Part shown: positions 8,008 through 14,340 of the stretch, piece after piece
How the letters are laid out: each line of letters opens with the position of its first letter
Numbering within the stretch: position 1 is the stretch's first letter
From: Rodentolepis nana
Taxonomy: Eukaryota; Platyhelminthes; Cestoda; Cyclophyllidea; Hymenolepididae
Direction of reading: 5' to 3'
DNA length: 14,340 bases
Assembly: GCA_900617975.1 (NCBI GenBank)
Contig: UZAE01012061.1
Location: 46,983-61,322 of the forward strand
Program-made: the position numbers and the translations under genes
The notes under the pieces: model-generated
What the model was told of the DNA's origin: nothing
The model's database searches: none
Seen by the model: only the letters and a program-made list of their open reading frames with translations

Positions 8008-11000
8008 CTTCAAGGAAAATAAATTAAATTTAAAAATCTTTACGCTACCGAAAAGCTTCAGTTAAAAACATTTCTATTATCAAAACAGGATATATATATA
8101 TTGATATTGATATACTCACATTGCAATTGGTAATCTATCGTTAGTTCTTCTCCTTCCTTAATGTTCCTTTTTGCAAAGAAGGCAATTCTTGGCAATTTAG
8201 GATTCGCCCCATCAATAAAGACATGGTGAATTTTCAGATTTGGATCACACTGCTCACGTAGGCAGAATAAATGAACTCAATTTAAAATACACTATTTGTG
8301 AGATTCAATAAACGCGATTATAGCCGGGTATGTACCAAAACTGTCAAGCACTGTTAAGAATAATATGATATTATTTACAGTCATGAACAATACTTCTGTT
8401 ATTTATTGTTATAATCTGTCTATCCTTCACTACCGACATCCTTTGAGCACTTTGAAATTTCGTTTGGTTCGGTGCTCATTTTGTTACAGAATGCTTAAAA
8501 ATTAACTCCCAATATGGATCTTTAATAAGTGCAAAGATACTATCACACGATTGTATTTGGAAAATTGGGAGTTCGAATGCAGAGCTGGTAATGAATAATT
8601 ACAGAAATACAAGCCCAGATCAACTCAAAGACATTTAGGAACGGTTTTCGGGAACTTAACGTAGTAATTTCTGTAGAAGAAATTGATGCAGGTTAAGAGG
8701 TTGTTTCCAAACACATCGAATTTCAAATATAATTTCATTTTATATGAGGTGTTCCTATAGACTACCTATTTCTAAAAGTTATTAATTATTTAAATATCTT
8801 ATTGAAAAATTACTCCTCTATTGCCTAATAAAATCTGCACCCTCCGATATCGATTCAAAGTGTAGAATATGAGGCTGCCTATGACCAATATCATTATCAA
8901 AATTCCTCTCTACTCCCAAAAAGAGGACATACATGTTGGTAAGTCAAGTTAGAAATAAGAAAACTTGCACTGTGATTGATAAAACGAGAAGCGTTGCCTG
9001 TATGACAATTATCAATCGCGAATTGAGAGGGCAGATCATAGTCCAGTTCAAAGATGTAAGTTTGACCTTCCCTGTCGTAAAGCTCTCCTCTACGAAAAGC
9101 CTCATTCATGGTAATAATCTGACAGTAAGGGAAAGAAATTTATTAAATGATATTAAATATTTGAATACTTCTAATTGTGTCAAAAAACGTATATATTTCG
9201 ATTGATAAAAGAAATTTTGTAATCTTGAAATTGTAAGAAGAGGTGTACTTAATTTCAAATAAATCGAAATGGAGGACTCGAAAAACTAGCATTATTCAGA
9301 AATGAACACCCATTACTCACTTCACCAACGTATTCAATAACAAATGTGCCTTTAGGAATGAAATGCGGCGTTCTAACACCCCACCCTCGACCATTTGAAG
9401 TACGGAATAGGGTAAGAGGAATTTTACGGCCCAATTGTACAACCCGAAAGGGACACGACGATCCACATTTGCACCTATGGTCAAAAAATTTCATTATTGA
9501 AACATAAATTCTTATAATTTTGACGCTGTCGAGAAAAATAATAGTTCTCATTCAATTTCCTTACATGTAGTAATTCAATTTTTAATCATTTTTTTAAGAA
9601 TTACTGGATTTAAGCACTTCTAACATCTTAAACCATTGAATAAATCGTCTCTGTCACTTTGCTTGGTTTTCTTTTTAAAATGTTCGTATGTACCTCTAGA
9701 TCGTATTTTGTGCTTACTTCCTGAGTAATCAAACCATTAGTGGCATGCAAACAGTCTGATTAGCCTTCTCCTTCGTCACTATGCAGCCTCAAATTACAAT
9801 GGTTAACTCGTAGGGTTGCCCATTATAATTATTAGATAGGACTCTAATCCATAACCCATGGCAGGCTATTAAACGGACACACGACTCCAGCATACATTTC
9901 AAACATTGATCATTGACTTACAAAGGGGAGCATTCAAATATTGCTTGTTTTAAGGGAGCCGTCAATCTTTTATGCGAGTTATATGGCAAATATGAGGATT
10001 TCACACAGCTACAGTTTCGTCGATTTTTCAAACAGGTCCCCGATCCTTCCACATCTGGGCAATCGCAAGATTGTGGTGTTTCTCCTGCAGGAGGTTGTAC
10101 GTCTTTAGCATAAGTACAAACCCTAATAGGTTTGAAGCTTAGTGGAGGAGCTTAAGCAGCAAAACATATCATTAGACCAGTAAATTCAAACTTTCTGAAT
10201 CCACTTCATTTATTACATTGATAGGAGGCTCGTCTGGAGTGATAGAATTCAATTTCTCCTCAAACTCTCTGAGAACGATTTCTAAGTAATAATCAGGAGA
10301 CCGAGCTATAAAGGAATGTTTTCGCTTATGTGCACCTAAGCCGATACGCACAGAAGGATTTTGACTGCCAAATAAACGAAATTCACGTTTAGGAAAGAGG
10401 CGCTCATTTAAAATTTTCAACAATTTTGCAGGTGTAATATCAGTAAGAACTACAGCATTTTTTAACAATTTCATAATCTGTGAAACTGTATCCTGTTCGG
10501 GATTCAATCGTGTTGGCTAAAAAGATAAAAATCGTATTCAAATAAACTCTACCATAACAATATCACTTGGGTTCGGATATTTTTCCTTGAACGCATTTAA
10601 TAACTTATCACAATTATTTAGGTTATCCTCTGGCTCCCATGTATTAAATACTGAAGGCCAATCCATCCACTTGATTTGGTAAACAGTTACTCCCTAATAT
10701 AATAATAAAATAGTAAAAAATGTAATTATACATTTAGAAAATTTCTCCCAACTATTGCCTCTACTTCATTGTCTTCAGAAGGGGAAAATTTTAATATTTT
10801 CTCTTGTTCGACTAAAAAATTACCATGAATAAATTGATTTACGACCACAGATAACATTTTTAAGAACTTTAATTTCAAGCGCCGAAATCATTCTCTCAAT
10901 TGTTTGGAAAACAGACTCGCTTGATAAAGTAACATTATTTACAATTTCCACATATTTAATAACATCCAGGACATCTGGTTCAACAAGAGAGGTCAGGCGA

Positions 11001-11023
11001 AAAGAAAATTCTTCGTCTTCCAT
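7443..11023 (-). CDS. SUV39H: SUV39H-type histone H3 lysine-9 methyltransferase, complete ten-exon gene
   Basis: Transfers methyl groups from S-adenosylmethionine to histone H3 Lys9, in the nucleus, to build heterochromatin. Coding exons on the minus strand: 11023-10843, 10811-10732, 10693-10553, 10516-10192, 10150-9922, 9474-9321, 9118-8969, 8249-8120, 8007-7970 and 7493-7443 (stop TGA). They sum to 1479 nt, stay in phase throughout and give 492 aa; human SUV39H1 has 412. Domain order is chromodomain (about 75-125), pre-SET with nine cysteines (271-326), SET (about 337-463) and post-SET (480-491). Visible SET motifs are GRGWGVRT (347-354), EYVGE, RFINHS|CDPNL (residues 415-425) and LTIDY (456-460). 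The post-SET is KCLCGAKKCRKYLA. Start ATG 11023 precedes a clean open frame, but an upstream untranslated exon cannot be excluded. Intron 4 has a weak donor (GTTTGA); the other joins are well supported. An AATAAA at 7366-7361, 77 nt past the stop, is a likely polyadenylation signal. Confidence 0.95.
8120..9474 (-). CDS. SUV39H: SUV39H exons 6 to 8: end of pre-SET and catalytic SET domain
   Basis: Exon 6 (9474-9321) begins with CKCGSSCPFRVVQLG, the last three pre-SET cysteines, and continues through GRGWGVRT to YVGE. Exon 7 (9118-8969) starts with IIT, carries YDREGQTYIFELDYD and ends at NHS. Exon 8 (8249-8120) starts with CDPNL and ends near DYQLQ. The NHSC and DY motifs of the active site and cofactor pocket are intact, so an active enzyme is expected. 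The exon 7 donor is GC (CACAGT|GCAAGT) rather than GT; the neighbouring GT would force a stop codon. The other two donors are GTGAGT. Confidence 0.95.
9922..10516 (-). CDS. SUV39H: SUV39H exons 4 and 5: linker and pre-SET zinc cluster
   Basis: Exon 4 (10516-10192) is a linker of about 108 residues rich in Lys and Arg that ends in PPINVINEVDSE. This resembles the NxVD segment that precedes pre-SET domains in SUV39 and Dim-5 relatives. Exon 5 (10150-9922) carries CDC, GTCLKN, NCSC and AIFEC, six of the nine pre-SET cysteines that bind three zinc ions in this family. The joint between them was chosen as donor GAAA|GTTTGA and acceptor TTAAG|CTCC (41-nt intron). It gives VDSETPPLSFKPI, as the family expects, and is the only phase-consistent option seen. 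The donor of exon 5 is a strong GTAAGT. Confidence 0.88.
10553..10811 (-). CDS. SUV39H: SUV39H exons 2 and 3: chromodomain
   Basis: Exons 10811-10732 and 10693-10553, separated by a 38-nt intron, encode the methyl-lysine-reading chromodomain. The visible pattern is NEVEAIVGRN, then VYQIKWMDW, then NTWEPEDNL, which matches the family pattern of VExI, YxxKWxGW and NTWEPxxNL. The aromatic-cage positions of HP1 and SUV39H proteins would correspond to N75, W96 and W99. Two of the three are aromatic, while the first is asparagine. Both exons join in frame with exon 1 (31-nt intron, 10842-10812) and exon 4 (36-nt intron, 10552-10517). Confidence 0.93.
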
Positions 11024-13178
11024 TCAAGTAGGATAAAATAAAACCAATTTATTTTGGCAGAAAATGTAAAATCGCTGATATTAAAGGAATAGTTTACGTA
11101 AACAACGATTTTCACTTGTAAAAAAGGCTTTATGTTAGTTAGTATTTGAGTATTCCTAAGGAAAATAATTTTTTTGAAAACGAAATAAAAGTTTTAAATT
11201 TGATCGAAGTCCTTCAAGCTTACAATATACTTATATATTTTAGGATTATATTGATTTTTTGAAATATATTAACTGGAATTAGCTTAAATGAAATGCTTTT
11301 GAATGATTGTGTATTTAATCCTAGTTGATAAAATTAAACTAAATTTCTATAAGCATTAAAGTCCTCCTTTAGTTAATAGTATCACGACACTTGCTGAAGT
11401 ATGCTTTAATACGTATGTATTAGGAGATTTAGATTCAAGTGAAGTTTTTAACTGATTGCACTGAAATTGTTTCACTCTCACATCTGTCAAATTGAGCTGG
11501 TAAAATTAGAATTTTCATTTAAATGTCGACTATGTTTACGAGTTAGTTTTAAAAATCGTCGTGGAATTGGGTTACGGAAGCGTTCACATCATATTGGATT
11601 CGCATGTTCAAAGCCGAAATTATTCCCAATTCTTATTTTCTATTATTATTTATTCCTCTGCTATTAATTCTAAGTTTGACAAAAATTATTGATATTTTAG
11701 GTGAATACTAAACCAATTATATTTCTTCACGTTATGTCTGATTAAGTTATCTCAGTTAAAACGGATAACTGACTAGTGGAATGAAACTATGTTCTAATGT
11801 TATTTCTTCATTACAGCCTATACGCTCCTCTTAATCTTCCACAGGTACAATAATTTAATTTTGTATGTAGTATTATAATGTTTAATTTGACCAGAAACTG
11901 TATTACTTTAGTTAATAGGTCTCTGAAAGTTGTGCATATCTTTGAAAATTAACAATACATATAAAATTTTAACCTTAAAGCTTCCTTCTTCTTCTCGTGA
12001 ACTTTTGAAACACTACTAAGGCTGATCAAAATGAACTCATGTGTTCTCAATCCATCGGGAAGTTTCAATGTGTTACGGTTCGCATAGAAATCATGTGAGA
12101 TCAAGAGTGGAGGGACCTCTCAGCTAGTAGACACACAAAATTCAATGTACTAATTAAGTTAATCTTTGTGATGATTCACCATGGATGTACTAAACGATGT
12201 CCTTGATACTGTTGACATAACTTAGCTAATTCCACTGGAGAATATTATTATTACGATTTCCTTAAACAGATATTTCTAAATCAAATGGAAGGTTGTGGAA
12301 AAACTGCATTCTGCACTCTCGTTTGTTAAAATAAAATTTTGAAACTTTCTTCAAGTTTATTTTACCGTCCTAAGGTAATTTATCGCCTATTTTCCCTATA
12401 GGTTTTGCAAAAAACATTTCCTTTGAACTACTTTAGTGGAGTCATACTTACTTAATATATCATTAGCCTGTACAGTTGTGCTGTGTTGTAGCTCCCTTAC
12501 TTAATCAAGTCGATTCAATGTATTAAGGGGCCGCACTAGCTAAACTTGGTTAATAGAGGGTGGTGCCAAAATAAACAAACGTTTTTCGGCGAACAAAGTG
12601 TTCGCGAAGTTATAGTAATCTAGATAAGCTTAAAGAGTCATAACAGGAAAATTTGTTAGTGAAATGGCAGCATTCCGGGTCAGGTCGGTGCAGAACACCA
12701 CGGTGCCCAAAAACAGGAAATTTTTGTAAACCAAAGCTTCGGCCCACCATATTATAATTCGGAAACTTAGCTGGGACATTGCATTTTACCATTCTAAGAA
12801 GGTGACCATGTTGATATTGCTATTAAAATTGCACATTTTAGAGTGCGACAAAAAAGGACAGTGCCTTGGCAAGCATAAATATGATCGTGATACATTCCAT
12901 AATGTTTTGATGTTTTTTTCCCATATATTATACTTTAAATTCAAAATTAGCTAATTGAGTGGAGCATTTCGACCTTCCCTATACTAATTATGTTGGCTCA
13001 GAGTTAGTTATAAGTAAATTAGACTCCATAAGTTTGATGGAACTGACTAATTGCAAAAATCAATAGAAAATCTTCAACGCAAGGGGTTCAAAAGTAAATG
13101 GTTGACAAGTATTTTTTCATTCTTCGAGTCATATTGAAGTAATTCCGAATCACGTTTTAGAGGCATTCTCATTTACTG
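11024..13178. other. Upstream flank of SUV39H; no recognised gene
   Basis: An AT-rich stretch of about 2.1 kb upstream of the SUV39H start codon, which must include its promoter. No TATA box or initiator could be assigned with confidence. A plus-strand open frame at 11467-11667 lacks a recognised domain. A GC-richer pocket near 12527-12800 looks repeat-derived. I see nothing else supportable. Confidence 0.5.
12527..12800. repeat. GC-richer, possibly repeat-derived pocket
   Basis: Composition differs from the flanks, and two similar motifs occur: GGTGCCAAAATAAACA near 12562 and GGTGCCCAAAAACAGG near 12701. A minus-strand open frame (12792-12610) reads through NMVGRSFGLQKFPVFGHRG and RPDPECCHFTNKFSC without matching a domain I know. 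A perfect 7-bp hairpin, GCGAACA-aag-TGTTCGC, sits at 12589-12605. No boundaries or target duplications were found, so calling it a repeat is an inference. Confidence 0.3.
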
Positions 13179-13192
13179 ACAATTCAAACTTC

Positions 13193-13516
13193 GGGGTGTG
13201 CGATAGACCTGACTCCACGTGGTGCACCTTGAGCAACGTATATTTATACGGCAAAAAAATCTATAAATCGGCAGTTGACATCTAACTTCAAACTACCATG
13301 ACCCAACTGTATGCCATATCCGACCACTTTCACAGTACTCACCTTACCTTTTCACTACCTTGTGTCCGTCTCTTTTGCATCTTTGGAACACTCTTCTGTT
13401 CCCCCTCTTGAATTTTTCTCACTTTGATGTTCCTCCCCTCTGTGAAGCCCGAAGTCAGCTAAAGGGCTAATGATAACTATCATAAAGCCTGCCATTTGAA
13501 ATAAATAAATTAGTTA
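13193..13516 (+). mobile_element. SINE-like retroposon, copy 1 (older)
   Basis: A 324-bp non-coding element that begins GGGGTGTGCGATAGAC and ends with CTGCCATTTG followed by AAATAAATAAAT. It is flanked by imperfect 14-bp direct repeats, ACAATTCAAACTTC (13179-13192) and ACAATGCAATCTTC (13517-13530), with 12 of 14 positions matching, as expected for an old target-site duplication. It aligns end to end with copy 2. A hairpin at 13464-13490 (GGGCTAATGATAACTATCAT, then AAAGCCT) precedes the tail and could be the site a partner LINE reverse transcriptase recognises. No clear tRNA-type A and B boxes were seen. Confidence 0.75.
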
Positions 13517-13804
13517 ACAATGCAATCTTCCAGTGATGTGAAGTCGATCCGTGAATTGCTAAAATTTCACTCGACTAGTCAATAGCCCCTCATATGAGCC
13601 CGTCCATCATGAACTCTCTTCGGTTTGATGTCCTTTATGGCGTGGGAATGTTTATTCGCGAATATTTTTTCTTTTCAATGGAATGTACGAATATGTTCCC
13701 TTACTCATTTCCAAGCAGTTAAAAGCTCGATGAATTACGTTAATTTACACAAACTGAGATTTTCCTCTCTGGTTCTATGAAGTGTTATCATTAATGCAAT
13801 TACT

Positions 13805-13816
13805 ATGTTGGTCTAG
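13805..13816 (+). repeat. Left target-site duplication of retroposon copy 2
   Basis: ATGTTGGTCTAG, identical to 14134-14145. Removing the element and one copy restores a continuous, plausible pre-insertion site (ACTATGTTGGTCTAGCGAAA). Confidence 0.85.
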
Positions 13817-13833
13817 GGGGGGGGGGGGGGGGG
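13816..13833 (+). repeat. Poly-G tract (18 G)
   Basis: An uninterrupted run of 18 G at the 5' boundary of retroposon copy 2. Copy 1 has only GGGG at the same place, so the run is an expansion or an addition at insertion. Exact length may be affected by sequencing slippage. Confidence 0.9.
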
Positions 13834-14133
13834 TGGGATAGACTTACCTCCACGTGGTCCACCCTGGGCAACGTATACTCATACGGCAAAAATGTCTGTT
13901 AATGGGCAGTTGACTTCTGACTTCAAACTACCAAGACCTCACTGGATTTCATATTCGTCTAATTTCACAGTACTACCTTTGTATTTGCCTGTCTCTTTTA
14001 CGTCTGTGAATCATTATTCTGCCCCCCTCTCGACTTTTTGCCACTTTGGTGTTCCTCTTCCTTTCTGTGAAGCACGGAGTCAACTTAAGGGCTAATGATA
14101 CCTATCATAACGCCTGCCATTTGAAATAAATAA
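13817..14133 (+). mobile_element. SINE-like retroposon, copy 2 (younger)
   Basis: A 317-bp non-coding element flanked by a perfect 12-bp target-site duplication, ATGTTGGTCTAG, at 13805-13816 and 14134-14145. It starts with a G run (18 G counting the last base of the duplication) followed by TGGGATAGAC, and ends in GAAATAAATAA. It shares with copy 1 the same start, CAACGTATA, ACTTCAAACTACCA, TTCACAGTACT and the 3' hairpin (14089-14115). The shared 5' end argues for a full-length non-autonomous unit rather than a randomly truncated LINE. The open frame inside it is not a gene. Confidence 0.82.
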
Positions 14134-14145
14134 ATGTTGGTCTAG
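14134..14145 (+). repeat. Right target-site duplication of retroposon copy 2
   Basis: Second copy of ATGTTGGTCTAG, directly after the AAATAAATAA tail of the element. Confidence 0.85.
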
Positions 14146-14340
14146 CGAAAATAAACTTCCCTTGGGTGGAATAGAGGTGTCCTTAGGTTGCTATTTTAAG
14201 AATCTTGTGTTCTAACGTCCCTCTTGTTGACCCGAATTAGTCCGTGTGGTAAACCATTGCGTCACCAGATGTGCATCGATTTCCCGACGTATATGTTGAT
14301 GACTGCGTTATTTATTATTTATGAAGATCATTTGAAGTTA

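Noticed and set aside
8560..8600. tRNA T-arm-like GAGTTCGAATGC in SUV39H intron 7
   Set aside because: The stem flanking the loop does not pair, and no acceptor or anticodon arms were found.
8933..9205. Plus-strand frame of 90 codons
   Set aside because: Antisense to SUV39H exon 7, whose SET motifs are on the minus strand.
9913..10113. Plus-strand frame of 66 codons
   Set aside because: Antisense to the pre-SET exon; the minus-strand translation has the expected cysteine pattern.
10505..10507. TTG as an alternative start of a separate minus-strand gene
   Set aside because: The frame continues upstream in phase to a splice acceptor at 10517 and joins the chromodomain exon, so this is internal to SUV39H.
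11467..11667. 66-codon plus-strand open frame with several Cys and His
   Set aside because: It begins without an ATG, has no recognised motif and no clear exon boundaries.
13892..14095. 67-codon plus-strand open frame
   Set aside because: It lies wholly inside retroposon copy 2 and is broken in copy 1.

Overview
The window looks like nuclear DNA of a parasitic flatworm, most likely a schistosome-type trematode. It is strongly AT-rich and its genes are split by spliceosomal introns. One gene has four very small introns (31, 38, 36 and 41 nt) at its 5' end and long ones (447, 202, 719, 112 and about 475 nt) at its 3' end, which is the known schistosome pattern. The species call is an inference from composition and intron style only.

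Three protein genes are recognisable, all on the minus strand, so they read from right to left. (1) 11023 to 7443: a complete ten-exon SUV39H-type histone H3K9 methyltransferase (chromodomain, pre-SET, SET, post-SET; 492 aa in the model built here). (2) 6523 to 5411: an intronless PAQR / membrane progestin receptor-like protein of 370 aa with eight likely membrane segments. (3) 5198 to 4983: the first coding exon of mitochondrial asparaginyl-tRNA synthetase (NARS2), with a targeting presequence and the start of the anticodon-binding OB fold. Its later exons were not found, so the rest of the left side is probably its first intron. Genes 2 and 3 are only 212 nt apart, and a splice acceptor lies 2 nt before the NARS2 start codon, which suggests a spliced-leader trans-spliced pair.

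Left part (1-4982): apart from the NARS2 intron this holds two copies of a small terminal-inverted-repeat element (196-449 and 2671-3162), a repeated 14-mer bracketing about 750 bp, hairpins, a short tandem repeat and two G-rich tracts on opposite strands.

Right part (11024-14340): I recognised no gene. A GC-richer, repeat-like pocket lies near 12527-12800. Two copies of a SINE-like retroposon of about 320 bp (13193-13516 and 13817-14133) each have target-site duplications, and the second starts with a long G run.

The three genes do not form a pathway: one acts in chromatin, one in membrane signalling and one in mitochondrial translation. The most informative results are the complete SUV39H model, including a GC-AG intron exactly at the catalytic NHS|C junction, and the two repeat families.
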